Assembly: GCF_002994745.2 (NCBI RefSeq)
Contig: NC_037092.1
Coordinates: 11,150,501-11,214,500, forward strand
Source: Rosa chinensis
Taxonomy: Eukaryota; Streptophyta; Magnoliopsida; Rosales; Rosaceae
Length of the DNA: 64,000 bases
Direction of reading: 5' to 3'
Positions within the stretch are counted from its first letter, which is position 1, and each line of letters starts with the position of its first letter. Shown piece after piece: positions 46,331 through 59,919 of the stretch. The position numbers were made by a program, and so were the translations under genes. Under the pieces are notes generated by a model. That model saw nothing but the letters and a program-made list of their open reading frames with translations. It searched no databases and had not been told where the DNA came from.

Positions 46331-48340
46331 CAGTTTTGGGCAACAGGGGAGTCAAGTGACTGGGTTAGGATTATCATGTCAATTAAAAATACTGAATTGC
46401 AGCTCACCTCAGGTTTAGGATGATCACAACCTGGAAATCCAATTACCATGCAGAACTCTCTATCACTAAAGAAGAAACGGGAAAAGACTAAATATTTACT
46501 GTATAATACTTCATCCATCAGTAAGAATACAAAGAAGCAGTGCAAGCACGCACACAAAGTCACAAAGTAAAAGCACATAAAGGAAAAGCACAATCTAAAC
46601 AAGAGAGGAGTCTCAAGGATCGATCATCAAGTGTCTCACTGTCTAAGTTGGGCAGGACCAAAGGCACACTTGAGCAGATCTCTGATAACGATCACACTTC
46701 CTCTATGAGGAAGAAACTCAGATTTATCTTACAAGTCACTTCAAAACCAAACTATCTTATGCATATGAGCAAGCAACATGTGCCGATTAGCAGGACCGTC
46801 ATATCTTGAATGAGATTAAGATCAGTCGCTACGCACATCAAGGGTGCCTAGGACAGCATCTACTGAAGATAATTCATTACGTAATCTTGAAGCCATATGA
46901 CCAAACTCTGCATCCAACAAAACACAATAACATTAAAAATATGCCAAGTAATTGACACAGTATTCCAGAGCTTAATGATTCCTAATTACAGTTCAAAGCA
47001 TCCATTCATCATCTTAACCCCTAGTCATCGTTCAAGTTGCATGTTGTTTCTGCATTGTTATTTATGATATCAAAAATATGTTGGCATTCACAAGAGTTAC
47101 GAGATGGACTACTGGCAACGTTATTGCTGAAGGACTGGTCCCTTGCAGAGAAAACCAACCAGTTTTGGTATGAGATTACTGTACTCTATATATATCCACC
47201 TGATCATTATCATTCATCACAAATTCAAACTCAATTGAGATGATAAAAATGGTGATGATTGGGAAGCCTAGGCTGATGATAAAGTGGTGCGAGTGAGAGG
47301 ATATATAAAGCTCTGAGAGCTCAAGATATACATAAAGCTCATTTGAAACCTAGTTGGTTCCAACTAATGAATTAGATTAAACACAAGAGTTAGAAGGCTA
47401 AACCACAATGAACTCTACATATGCACAACAAACAAATATTGAAGCATAAGATGTTAAAATAGATACCTGTACAAAATAGAATTTTAGTACATTGTGCCTA
47501 CTGGTCTTTCTTAACCTCCAATAAATGGAAAGCTAGGAAAATAGAACTTGTCTTTCTTAACACCAAATTACTTGGCCCATGTGCTTTTTCTTTTTTGGAC
47601 GAATGGTGTTTCTAGAACCCTTTCTTTCATCGAAAATATTTGGCAGATTAATCAGATATTGCTTGAGATAAAGTAATGGAGCAATAATAAACCTTAAATC
47701 CTTGAACTCTGATGAAGTCAATATTTGACAATATAATTGTACTGGTGTAATTTACTTGATTTTGATACTACTGTTATATTGTATAACAAGATTTTATACT
47801 TATTAACTCAAGCACTGAGTTTGACCACAGATAATAGGAAATTTCAGAGCCTAGGCTTGAGCAAAAGAGCATCTCACTAGTTCTCTACATATACATATCA
47901 TTACCTAATAATGCAATGAACCAAACAACAGGCTTTACCACAATTTGCAACATAGACATAAACATGAGAAGCCTTGGCTGCTAAAACCCATCAACAAGAG
48001 AGTGAGATGTCACTTCCCAACAAGATTTGTTCAAAAAATGAACATCAACCATGAATCCCAGCAAACCAAATCTCAACTAATCAAAAATTAACATCAAAGA
48101 GAAAGGGAAATAAAACCCATTAATTGTACAGAGAAAGATCCATTGACGTTGAATATCAAAGAGAAAATAGCTGCTGCAAATCGCGAAACACAAATTAATG
48201 AGGTTAAAAATGAAGAGAGATTTACCTGAGAGACAGCAACAGGAGGTCAAATGGCCGCAAGGGCCAGAGCATTGTGACGGAGAGCTTCGGAAGGTGAAGG
48301 TCGCAGAGGAAGAGAGAAGTTCTACGTTGTCGACGAGGCT
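46330..48340 (-). other. Possible minus-strand transcript with a short coding exon
   Basis: A CT-rich leader at about 48340-48225 (minus) contains ATGCTCTGG and ends at a good donor (CTCAG|GTAAAT). At 46909-46828 an acceptor (GATGCAG) is followed by EFGHMASRLRNELSS then VDAVLGTLDVRSD and a stop. Further donor/acceptor-like sites lie at 46490-46390. I cannot join these into one convincing protein and recognise no family. It could be a small gene or a relic. Confidence 0.25.
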
Positions 48341-48599
48341 GAAAGACGAAGAAATAAGTAGCAGGATTTAATCGATCACACCATTTCAACAGGATACATG
48401 GATAAAAGAACTGATTGGATACAAAATTTCCGATCCCAACATATCTTGGGCTCCAAACATCACAAGTGATCTGATAGGATATATTTTTTTCCTATCCACT
48501 CCTTTCATGAGGGAAAACAAACGGGGCCTAAAATGTATACTAGTTAATGAATGATAGTACGTGAAAGAATATGGTGCTTCCCAATTTTGAAATGGGGTA

Positions 48600-50560
48600 C
48601 TGTTGAAGGCTTCGATAAGGGGGCCGACAAAAGGAGATGAGGGGGGACGGGAGAAAGAAAAGAAAAACAGAGAGAAGAAGAGACAAAAAAAAAATAAAAG
48701 AAGAAGAGAGGATGGGGACGAAGAAAGAGACGGGAAAGGAAGGCTATGATTTGGGGATTTTTGGACTTGAGGGAGAGAAGCTAGAAGGTTTCAGTTGATT
48801 TTCAGAAGCAAAGATGAAGAATTGCGAATCTGATCTCTTAGTGAAGGGTTTTAGCTTTGAGTTTGGTTAGTTGTTTCCGTTCTGCTCTATGATTCCAAAA
48901 GCAAAACTGTGGATGGAAGGAGGAGATTGAGGAGAGGTGTTCGCGTGTTGCAGCCTTTGTTATTATTATTATTTTTTTTGCTGGTATTCAAAGCTTTGAG
49001 CCTTGTGGGTTTTCCTTTCTTGGTTGTTCTTGTTTTGGGTCTGCTTAAAAACTGAGGTGAGTGACTGTTCTTTCTTGCAATATGTTTTATTTATGATTTT
49101 TCTTAGCTGATTTCTATGTTAAATTGAGATGTTGGTGTGGTTCAATGAGTGATTTCGTACCTAGAGATATTACTTGTATTTATTTTATCGATGTTGGTTT
49201 TGCTTTGGGATCTTTGAAGTCTGGTAAAGCTTTTGATTTGTAAACTAATTGGTTAGGTTGGGTGTTTGATATCATGAGTTTGGAATTGGTTTGATTTCTG
49301 ATATCTTTCATTATGAGCTTTTGCTTTGTTATTTTAGATACTTTGTTTTCTATTAGGTGTCGAGGACAATTACTTGAGATTCAATTGTGTTATGGTCTTT
49401 TGCATATGTTTCAAAAGGAACTCGATGTGTGTACCAGAGTATGATACTCGTTTGTATTGTTTACGGACTGAGATTTTGTGTGTGTGTGTGTGTATATATA
49501 TAAGATTTTTCTTAGGTAAGGATAGCTTATGGAACGGATTTCTAGTTTTTGGTTCTTTTTGATCACATATTCACATCTTAACCGTTTAATTTTTAGGTCA
49601 TAATGTATAGATTATCTCTACAAAATTTCAGCCAAATTGATGATTGTTAAGGCATTCAAAACTGCCATTTACACCAACGAATTGAATCTGTCGAACCGGA
49701 ACCATTCGTGTACATTATTGTAAATTGCAGTTTTAAATGCCTTAACGATCATCAATTTGGCTGAAATTTTGCAGAGATGATCTATACATTAGGATCTAAA
49801 AACTGAACAGTTAAGATGTGAATATGTGATCGAAAAGTGGCCAAAAATTGGAAATATGTTCCATAAGCTTAGGTAAGGATATCCTTAGCTAAGAAGGACT
49901 GTGTGTGTGTGTGTGTAGAATCTTCTAGCTAATAAGAAAGTGGTGATGTTGGCAATGTGCACATTACTTATGGTGGGATAAGTGGCACAATCATTGAGCT
50001 TAGGTAACTCGAGCTGGATTAGCCAAGACATAGCTAACGGGCATGATTTGCAGCCTAATATTATTACGAGAATGGGTTGAAGTGACATCCTAATTTGATT
50101 TATGGATTACCTTAGCAACTCTTCGGTAAAGATTTTTGATCTTTTGTTCATTGTGTTTCACGTGGGTGTGTGTGTGTTGGTTATTAAACCATTAATATCT
50201 CAGTGACTTGTTGTGAGACAACTTTGTTAAAAGTGTGTACCTGGATGGTGTTTATTTAACAGCTTTGATTTCTTGATTATTGTTACACTTGTGGTATTCA
50301 AGAATGATATTTTGTGACTGAATTAATACTTGAGTCGATCACTGAGTTTGCTTTTGCTCATTTTTCATTTAATTGTGTTTGCAGGTCACTTTAGATTTCT
50401 ATTCAAGAGATTGTAAAGGCAGTATTTGGAGAGTAGAATTTTCTTTTCCAATGTCTGTTATTTAAGAAAAGGTTGTAAGCACTATTTGAAGTACTTTACA
50501 TGATTTAGTTGGTATTCTTGTTATCTTTTTATTTTTGTAGATTTCTCACTTGTGTTATTT
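48600..50560 (+). other. Possible untranslated plus-strand exons; mostly intron-like DNA
   Basis: Purine-rich then T-rich sequence with a good donor (AAACTGAG|GTGAGT near 49053), like a 5' UTR exon followed by an intron. It may be the abandoned promoter of a gene interrupted by the copia insertion downstream. No coding exon is supported. Confidence 0.25.
49503..49899. mobile_element. Foldback MITE family B, copy 2 (complete, ~400 bp)
   Basis: Two arms of roughly 170 bp pair along their length. Landmarks CTTAGGTAAGGAT, GCTTATGGAAC, CACATATTCACATCTTAAC, TTTCAGCCAAATTGATGAT and AAACTGCCATTTACA at the left recur as complements at the right. GT microsatellites sit at both outer edges. The copy at 10093-10400 lacks the outer left arm. 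Confidence 0.8.
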
Positions 50561-50579
50561 GAAATCTAATTCATCCAAT

Positions 50580-52802
50580 AATAATGTTTTAGTCAATTTC
50601 GGGATCGGGGCATTTCAACTTGTCTTTGTTATGCCACTAATCTTACACCTTTTCACAAATTTGATCATAGAGCGCGAAAGTGTATTTTTGTTGATTATCA
50701 TTTTGGGCAGAAAGCTTATCGTTTACAACCACTCACAAATTCTTTTCTAGTAGAGATGTTTTTTTTTTTTTTTTCCATAAAGATACTTTTCATTTCAAAT
50801 GGATAATCATATCCTTACATCAGAAGACACAGTCCTACCGTTACCCCTCCATGAAGAGCCAACTTCAGATTCCTCTTCACCACCCACAGTACCATCTTCT
50901 CAGCAAAACATTCAGCCTTCACTCCAGTCATCACCATTAAGGATTGAAAGCTACCTTTCGATTCTACCTGCAAGTCCTCATTCTTTGTTACCCATAGAAG
51001 GGATTGCAGTACCATTTGCTATCCTACCATCTCCATCACCACCACCAGAACCAACTTGTCGTTCTGAGAGAGTTCGCCACAGTATGTTCTTCTTAAAGAT
51101 TTCCATTGTTACCAGACTTCTTCCAATCTAATATCTTCATTGAGTTCCACTTCTGCAAAAAGTAAAAGCACTTGTTACCCATTTTCTGATTTTCTTAACT
51201 ATCATAAACTATCTTCCACTTACCGCTCTTTTGTAGCCACTATTTCTCAAAATATAAAGCCCACTTCTTTTGCCTAAGTTGAGATAGATCCTAAATGGCT
51301 GAGGCGATGAACATGGAGATACAGGCCCTTGAGCAAAATCAGACTTGAACACTCACATTTTTGCCTGTTGGACAGAAAACTATTGGTTGCAATGGGTCTA
51401 CAATATCAAATACAACTCTGATGGTTCAATTGAGAGTTATAAGGCACACCTCATGGCGAAAGGTTATACTAAAAAAGAAGGCTTCCACTACAAAGAGACC
51501 TTTTCTCCTACAGCAAAGTTATTCACTTTTAGGTGTTTGCTTGCTATTGTAGTTGTGCGTCATTATCCTCTTCATAAACTTGATGTTCAAAATGCATTCC
51601 TCCATGGTGATTTGGATGAAGAAGTTTACATGCTCCCACCTCCTGGATTTAGTTGACAAAAGGAGAATTTGGTGTGTCGACTAAATTAATCATTATATGG
51701 CTTAAAATAGGCATCCAGGAAATGGTTTGAGAAATTTACTATTACCCTTCAAGAAGCTGGTTTCAAACAATCCTTAGCTGATTATTCATTATTTACCAGG
51801 TCCACTAACTCCTCATTTACTGCCATCTTGATTTATGTGGATGGCATTGTAATTACAGGAAATAATCTTACATCTATCCAGTCTCTGAAGGATTTCCTTC
51901 ACCAATATATGCTTTCACATTAAAGATCTTGGCTATTTGATATATTCTTTGGGCATAGATGTGGCACGTTCTAAGAGAGGAATTTTTTCATCTCTCAAAG
52001 AAACTATGCCTTAGATGTGATTGATGATGCTGGACTTCATAGAGCACGTCCTATTGGGTTTCCTATAGAGCAACACTTGAAACTTTCTACCACTAATGGA
52101 GAATTGCTACATGATCCCTCGTGTTACCGAATGTTAGTAGGACGCCTCATTTATCTTACAGTAACACGGTCTGGCATTGTATTCTCTATCCATATATTAA
52201 GCCATGTCATGCACCAACCAAGAAAGCCACACTTAGAAGCTGCACTTGGGGTCCTACATTATTTGAAGGGAACTCCAGGACAAGAACTCTTATTTTCAGT
52301 GGACAATCCTCTTGAATTAAAATGCCTTTTGATTTAGACTAAGCTAGTTGTCCAACCACAAGAAGGTCAGTCACTGGGTATTGCACATTTTTGGGGATTT
52401 TCTTAATTTCTTGGAAGACAAAAAAGCAAGATACAGTTGCATGATCAACCATAGAAGCAGAATATCAGTTAATGGCATAAGCTAGTTGTGAGCTTGTTTG
52501 GCTACAATATATTTTGAAAGATATTGGCATTGATTATTCAAGCCCAGCAAGATTGTATTGTGACAATCAATCAGCACTATATATTGCAGTAAATCCAGTA
52601 TTTCATGAGAGAACCAATCATATTGACTTAGGTTGCCATGTGGTGCGGCGATACATGAAGTCAAGGAAGATACAGACAACCTACACACCTTCCTCACAAC
52701 AGATTGCAGATATCTTCACCAAACCTTTGGGCAAATCTTCTTTTGAATATATTGTTGGCAATTTGGGAGTTCACAATATTCACTCTCCAACTTGAGGGGG
52801 AG
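50580..52802 (+). pseudogene. Decayed Ty1/copia pol (integrase end, reverse transcriptase, RNase H)
   Basis: From about 50615 the integrase C-terminus reads ATNLTPFHKFDHRARKC then IFVDYHFGQKAYRL. A Ser/Pro-rich linker follows (50799-51131), then reverse transcriptase pieces ([19 protein letters not shown] with a frameshift, [18 protein letters not shown], and LIYVDGIVITGNN in place of the catalytic YVDD). RNase H follows (CDNQSALYIAVNPVFHERT, then HIDLGCH and QIADIFTKPLG). Multiple stops and frameshifts are present, for example near 51344 and 51655. The gag, protease and 5' LTR are absent, so it is 5'-truncated. Confidence 0.85.
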
Positions 52803-52975
52803 TGTTGAGACATAAAATGAAACAAATCATTATCATTATATTGTTTCTATCTCTAGAATATAATTGTCTAGAGTAGAATATTCTTTTCTTTAAAAACAAT
52901 TCGCTTGCTCCTATATAATTGTATTATCACAATATAATCACATAATCAATACAATATCTTTCAAGCATTTCTTTC
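52803..52975 (+). mobile_element. Copia 3' LTR (right end approximate)
   Basis: A polypurine tract (GAGGGGGAG) directly precedes TGTTGAGACATAAAATG, the usual start of a 3' LTR after copia pol. The sequence runs for about 170 bp to CTTTCAAGCA. No 5' LTR is available for comparison, so the end is inferred. Confidence 0.6.
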
Positions 52976-53151
52976 GATTTTGGTTGTTTTGAATAAGGCA
53001 ATCAATATCCCTGTAACATAAAATGCAGAACGATTAAGCATAGGAACGAAAAATGTCAAAAACAACTAAACATAAAAAGTTAAAAACCCAATCATATCAT
53101 ATCAAATGACATGGTTAGAAGAGAGGAAACATTACCAAGTCAAAGGGCAGA
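52976..53151 (-). other. WAP 3' UTR region abutting the copia LTR
   Basis: After the stop, minus-strand CTTG|GTAATG (near 53136) could be a donor, and ATGTTACAG near 53014 an acceptor, for a 3' UTR intron. The next UTR exon would run into or beside the copia 3' LTR, which may supply the polyadenylation site. Confidence 0.35.
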
Positions 53152-54325
53152 TCAAACAGATCTAAATTTTGCACTTAATTCCTTTCTTAACAGCTCCAAG
53201 ATCTCAGTTATCTGCAAAAGCAAGAGAAAAGGCTGGATTAATACAGAGCTTACAGACACACAATTGGGAGTTTGGGACTTTCATAGTGATACTACTATTT
53301 TTGTTAAGTTCATAACCTATTTGCTCTAGAGTTATGTAAATTTATTTTTAGTTACTATTATTTAATGTAAATGAGATTCAGATCATCATGTAAATGTAGT
53401 GCATAATTTCAGTAAACAGAGATGTTTTTCACCAAGTCCCAAAGTTTGTTATCAGGCACCACTACATTCACCTTATGCCATACACAGTATTCTGTGCATA
53501 TTAGAGTAGTTGATGAATTACTTATTGGTTTTACTATTTTTTTTTTTTCAAATTTTTTATATTTTGAGAAGTTTTCGCGGTTTCCATCGATTTTTACCGA
53601 TATCTTTAAGGGTATCAAAAATTCAAATACATGCAAATGATGCAATAGTATCTCCACTAACACCCACATTTTCATCCTTGCACACAGTCGCCCCTCCAAC
53701 CTTTTCATCCTTGCACACGGTCTCCTAAAATATAGAAGAACACATAGAGCTAACATGACATCATGGGAATAGAAGAAAGTGTCTTACTCCAGGATAATGC
53801 TGCAATATTGGTGAATAATGATCAAGGGCAATGTATATTTTTTCGACAAGATTCAACTGAGTGTCCAGCTTATCCCCCAAAAGATCGACCTGAAATCCGA
53901 TGATATGCACTCCATTATATACAATTCAAAAATAAATAACAGACTTATTCAGTTATTCGTATTTTATAGCATTGCTAAGTGTTTTGAAGGATATACAAGA
54001 CCTCCTGTCACATATAAGAGGCAAGCCTGCATGTAATAGGTGATTGATTAGGTATACAAATTCAGTCCTTTTTATCTACTTTAATCCATCAGACAGAGAA
54101 GTATTTAAAAATAGCCAAGTGATAGTACATGTTCAAATATGACACGACACAATACAAAATTAAGGCTTTACACTGAAATGGAAGGCATATCGCGGCGAAG
54201 AAGGAAAGATAACGTCCAATCGTATATCCCCCAATGCATCTCAATTATATGCAGTCAATTTAGACTATTTAGTTCCATGAGCTCCATAGCATGAAATAGA
54301 AATACGAGGCTAAGAGATCAAGTAG

Positions 54326-54372
<47 letters not shown>

Positions 54373-57300
54373 TGTTACCCGTCTAATATCCATACCTCAG
54401 TTTCAGCTTTCTCAAGGTCAGAACATTTCTTTTCCAGTCTTTGCTTGTACAGCAATCCTCGTCTTACAAGTACATCAGCTTTTTGTTTAAGCAAATGTGA
54501 TTGAGAAGTCAAACTTTTCAACCTGAAAACACGACCATGCAAATAAAATCAGAACTTTATAACTAAGCTCTAAATTAAAATCAATCAGAACTTCCCCAAG
54601 TCCTTTAATTCAATCTAAATTAAAGTCAGTCATCAGCACTTTACAAATACAACAGAATTCAAACCATGAACATGCAAAAAGAAAACACCAGACAATGGAG
54701 ACTTATATGTATTTTTCCTTGCACCGCAAAACTCTTGTATATATACTTATTCCTATCTAATGCCCCTGCAGGCTCAATTTTCTGGGTATGCCAATGCATT
54801 TTAAAAGATATAATTGCTCTAAGTTGCTCATATATCAAGCCTTCAAATTAAAAATATTCCAAGTAACTTCATCGGAATGCTCTATTCTATGATAAAAGAT
54901 AGAAAGTCGACAAATTTGGCTAACTAAGACCAAACAGCGAACAAAGACCAAGAGAAATTGATGCAGAAATGGATAGAAAACATAGTAGAAGAAAGAACCT
55001 AAAGTGGGGGTAAACTCGATTTCAAACTTCTCCAATGAACAAACTGAAATCTCATAATCCTATTATAATAAGCCTATCAAAATAGGCAATCCACAAATAA
55101 TTAACAGGAGCTAGAAATTGTCGAACTTTTTGGACTGCATCCTAAAACATTGTTACCTAACTAATTGAACGAATTGGCCTGATTTGTAGTTCTACCCACA
55201 TACCTACCTCTTTCCAGGTACTCAAAAAATCAAACTACTTAAGATGTATGCACATATGGCTTCAAATGTAGAGAAGTCTCAAGTAACATGCAAGACTGTA
55301 GGATCGGTTTTATATACAGAATTACGGCACAAAAGGAATAGACAAGAAAAGCATTCAAAGATAATAAAAGCTGTGGAAAGTACCTCGAACATTTCCCTGA
55401 AATATCTTGTGTCACTCTACATTCAAAATAAGTGAACGCTTTCAATAATCCACTGATATGGACAGCTATTGATTTCAGTTGCTCGCTAAGCTCCCTTTCT
55501 TTTGCTTCGAACAAAGATACAGCATTCTGCTTCTCTTGGTTGACATCAAGAAGCCTCCTTCTGTCTTCCTCAACTTGCCTCAGCACTTTCACTGCTGCTT
55601 CAAGCTTTTGTTCTAACTTACATATGTCTGCCTTGTGTCTTTCATTTTGCCCCAACGCCTCAGCCAAATCATGCTTTGCAGCATTTGACTTTTCAACGCT
55701 TTCTGAAATCAATTTCTGATGTTGACATATCTCACCCCTTAAATTTTCAACCTCTTGAGCAGCTGATTCATATCTTTCTTTTTCGATTGCCAATGCAGCT
55801 GCTGCATCTCGCGCCAACTGCTCCTTTTCTTCATTTTGCTCCAACGCCTCAGCCAAATCACGCTTTGCAGCATTTGACTCTTCAACGCTTTCTGAAATCA
55901 ATTTCTGATGTTGACACGTCTCGCCCCTTAAATTTTCAACCTCTTGAGCAGCTGATTCATATCTTTCTATTTCGATTTCCAATGCAGCTGCTGCATTTCG
56001 TGCCAACTGCTCCTTTTCTTCTACCAGAAAATGTACTTCTTTCTGTAATCTCACTTTGTTTGCAACCTCCACTTCTAATTGTTTTTCCTTTTCTCGTTTG
56101 TCCATCTCCTGCAAAACCCAAAGTTCATATTCCTCAATATATTTAATGTTCAGCTCACTGAGTTTCTCCTCATCATCTTTGAACATAACACCACATAGTT
56201 CTTGCGTGATGATGGACTCCATATTCAAATCTTCATTCATAATACTATTCTCCAACTGTGACTCTTCAGCAATGCGTTTAATCTCATCCACCACTTCCCT
56301 AACAATACCAGCAAGTAAATCTTCACCAAGTGAAGATTCAATACACGCATCTTCCATAGCTGCTTTAAGATTTCCAGCTGTTTTCAATAACTCTGCCTCA
56401 GCCAGAGAGTGTTGCGACAGCTTCTCTGCAGCTTCAGAAACTTGTAGTGAAAGGCAATTAATTTCTTTCTTCTTATCTTCAAGCAAATCTCTGAGTTGGT
56501 GGTTTTCTGAGAGGAGGGATTCCAGTCTATCTTTCAAACTGCTGACACTTTCTTCATTGCTGCCAAATGTATGGGGAAGCAATGTAGCTACTTGTTCCCT
56601 TTCTACAAGAATTTCATCTACTTTAGAAATCACCTCAGAGATTCTCTTTCTCAACATATCGAACTTATTCTTCAATGTTAAAGACGGTCTCCTTTCTTTC
56701 AGCAATTCCTTCATGTGGCTGAAATGCTGCTCAGTCAGATCTTGTATTTCTAACTCATGATTTCTCTTCAATTCAGTAATCTCATTCTTACATTTCTTCA
56801 TATGCTTAAGCAAGGCAGCTGGATCTAAATCTTCTTCCATATTTATTTCTGACTCATCATGTATACCATTTTCTTCCCGAACAGATGAAGATGATGATGC
56901 TGATGGTGATAATGTTGTTGCTGTTGTTGTTATTGTTGATGGTAATGATGATGCTGATTTAAGATTGTTCAATACCTCGCGGTAAGAACCGGCACCCTTT
57001 TTACCATTGCTACTCTCTTCTTCACCTTCCAAGGATCCATGAGAAGATAGCTGCCCATTGTCAGAGACAGATAGTGATTTAGAAATAGCATCTAATTCGT
57101 CACGTATACTTGATATCCCTTTGATCCTTCCATCCCAGTTCACATTTTTTGCACCAGAAAAGCAATCCCACATGTTTTCTTCAACGCTCCAAATACAATT
57201 CCTCATCACAAGCGCTTCAATTTCTCCTTCAATTTTTTCTTTAAACTCCTGCTCCACCTGCCACTCATATACTGATGCCTTTGACAAGTGAACCATTTCT

Positions 57301-57998
57301 TCCACCTGTTGATAGACACTTTCTATTGTAGTCTTTAGACTATCCAAGGTTCTATCCACATCCCACCTGTCAGATACTTTATCTTGCAGTATGTCACCCA
57401 AACCAGAACTGGAACTAATCCTCTTCATTGAATTACGCTCTCTTATGCTATCAATTTCTTTTTTGAGCTTCTTGAATTCCTCATTAGTAGTCCCTCTTAA
57501 GTGGACCAAAGTTTCTGCTATTCTATCATGCCCAGCAACAGCTTCAAATGAAGTAGGCTGCTGCATTCGATCTTTGCTACCCATATGAGTAAGTCCGTAT
57601 TGGGTACCTCTTGACTCTCGGAGCATTACTAAAGACCCCGAGAATTCGTTCTCATGAACATCCACGTGATAAATATGTAACATTTCCTTCAATTTAGTCA
57701 CCTCTTGTTCTTTCTGAGCAATTTTCTCAGCTGCCTCTTCTGTTACTGCATTCACCATACCCTTGATGACCGTGTCACTCACCATCCTTGATATGGTCAA
57801 CCGTTCGTTGATATCTTCCATGTAAGAGTCCAAATCCTCAAGAAGATCAACATCCGGATTCTCATTTTCTTTCACACTATAATTATGCTGCACCAACAAA
57901 CCATTGCATGATTGAAAACCATTACGCATGACCTCTAAACTCCCCATCCCACCATTGCACGATTTAACATCATTATCCATGACTTCTAAAATCTCCAT
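53152..57998 (-). CDS. WAP: WPP domain-associated protein (long coiled-coil), four exons
   Basis: WAP is a plant coiled-coil protein that binds WPP-domain proteins (MAF1) at the Golgi/nuclear envelope. The spliced frame joins 57998-55384, 54522-54396, 53889-53788 and 53211-53152: 2904 bp, 967 residues plus TGA. All introns are GT/AG and all frames match. Residues about 50-400 carry the family's N-terminal region ([24 protein letters not shown]-type segment). A Ser/Thr-rich linker is followed by long heptad-repeat coiled coils (about 410-870). The C-terminus [16 protein letters not shown] is typical. Residues 660-722 and 723-785 are a 63-residue tandem duplication. The product is somewhat longer than the ~830-residue tomato WAP. 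No internal stop or frameshift is seen; it appears functional. Confidence 0.88.
54329..54369. repeat. TA microsatellite in WAP intron 2
   Basis: About 20 TA dinucleotides just downstream (minus strand) of the donor at 54395. Likely length-polymorphic. Confidence 0.9.
55644..56021 (-). repeat. 189 bp in-frame tandem duplication in the WAP coiled coil
   Basis: Two units (56021-55833 and 55832-55644) begin EEKEQLAR and end EAL(E/G)QN. 56 of 63 residues are identical. Length 63 is nine heptads, so the coiled-coil register is kept. Confidence 0.9.
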
Positions 57999-59919
57999 AG
58001 CCTCTTATGTTCTTCACATATATCGAAATAACATCACCACCAAGTACCAAATTACAGAAAACCAATCACTAACTTAAGCCACCAGAACCGTCAAAATACC
58101 GTGCACATTCACAAAACTGCAAACATTCAGAAACAAAATCATAAGCACACCCAGAGATATTTCCTTTTATAGTTTTATAATTTACCTAAAATAATTAAGT
58201 AAAAATAATAATTTCTATACATGGTCCATCATTTAATACAAAAATAAATTCAAAACAATATGATTTGAAATTTTCTTAAACTATTATGATATAATTATTA
58301 TTCGATCTTCCAATCCAAAACCCTTGAAATCCTTCTTTTAGCAAATTCAAAGAGATTTCAACAACATATCAAGATCGAGAACTAACTCACTTATTAATTT
58401 TTGTGGATGAGAGACTTACGCATAAGATAGCAATATAATGTGATTTTGATTCATTATTCTTTTCGTAGTTAAAAATAGAGATAAAAGTAGAGTAATAGAT
58501 TATTGTATCTCATGTTCAAGGGCGTTTTGGTAAAAATAAGGAGGTTTACTTAGCTTTTCAAGTATTCCAAAAAGTAAATTAGAGGTGTACTAAGTATGGG
58601 AGGTCCAAATAGTAAATTTGGAGGTCCAACTAGAACCACCACTTTTTAAAAGACAGTCAAAATAATTTAGAGTTATTATATTTTGAAATGATAAGATGAT
58701 CTTATTTTTTCAACAATTACATGACATGATTTGGCAAATAGGTGATATGTGTAGGTGACATGACATGACACCTAAAATTGAGGTCATAAATCTTAGGCCT
58801 CATTAAGGCTAACAATTATTTTCCTTTACAGAATGTGGAGAAAACTGCTCATTTTTATTTTTTTATTTTGTGAAGAATTGGATAACGTTTTTTATTATTA
58901 TTATTATTTTATAAATTGAATTTTTTTTCTTGAATGATTCAATTTTAAAGATTTTTTTTTTACCAATATTTGAGGGCTACAACGTATCGTAAAAAAATTC
59001 AGTTATGGTGAACAAACGTTCTTTTCTTAAATACAATTAGTCTTTATTGTCACATGCGATGCATGTGAAACAATTTTATTTTTATTTTTACGTTTTGGAG
59101 GGAAAAAAGTAGGAAGTTATATATGTAGGATATGGAAAGTTATATTTGTAGATAGTGGGATTGGGAAGTTATATACTTATATCAGCACTATGTGGGATGA
59201 AAAGTTTATATGTGCAGAATATGGGATGGATAGTTATTCTTTGTTTTCTTCTTGACTGAATTTTCATTTTCATTTTTTATTACCATAATATCCTTCGTAT
59301 ATTAAAAATTATTTAAAATTAACATATCATCTAAGAATATTTATGTTATTTTACACTCACTTTAATTGGCTGACAAAGTGAGTTTTCATAATATATACTA
59401 ATATAGATTTAGATAAAGAAAGGACAATTTCAGGTATTTTGAAAACTGAACTTTAAGAGTTGTTGTCTCTCATATTTTGTGAATTCTTCTACTAGAAACC
59501 TTTTCACATTATAAAAATCTAATAAAGATTACACTCAAAAAAAAAAAAAAGGAAAAAAGATTACACTCTTCTATTTTCTAATAGAATAGAAATATGTTTT
59601 ATCTACATAACTTCCTTGCCAATCATTCCGATCCGCCCTTATGGGTCAAACACTTATTTATCTTTTAAAGGATACTAAGTTAATTTACATATACATTTTT
59701 TTTGCAATAGAAAAAAAAAATTCCTTTTTCTTTTTTCATGAAAAATCCTAATACATTTCTGTTCTTAAATTGCTTGCTCATCTAGAGCATGCATGTGGGA
59801 ACAATGCTAGAACTAATAGAAGCAGGTTTGTCTTCTCATTCTCATCTTGGCAGAATTTTTCCGTACTATGGTACTACCATTCCCATCTAGATAAGTTCAT
59901 TATTTTGGAGGCATAATAG
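57999..59919. other. Upstream region of WAP; AT-rich, no gene seen
   Basis: The nearest few hundred bases should hold the WAP promoter and leader (minus direction). No specific element can be supported. Around 58560-58640 a GGAGGTCCAA motif resembles the end of the MULE-type MITE at 12624-13471. Confidence 0.45.

Noticed and set aside
55432..57588. Plus-strand frames of up to 234 residues
   Set aside because: They are antisense shadows of the long WAP exon, rich in Ser and Leu as expected from reversed coiled-coil codons.
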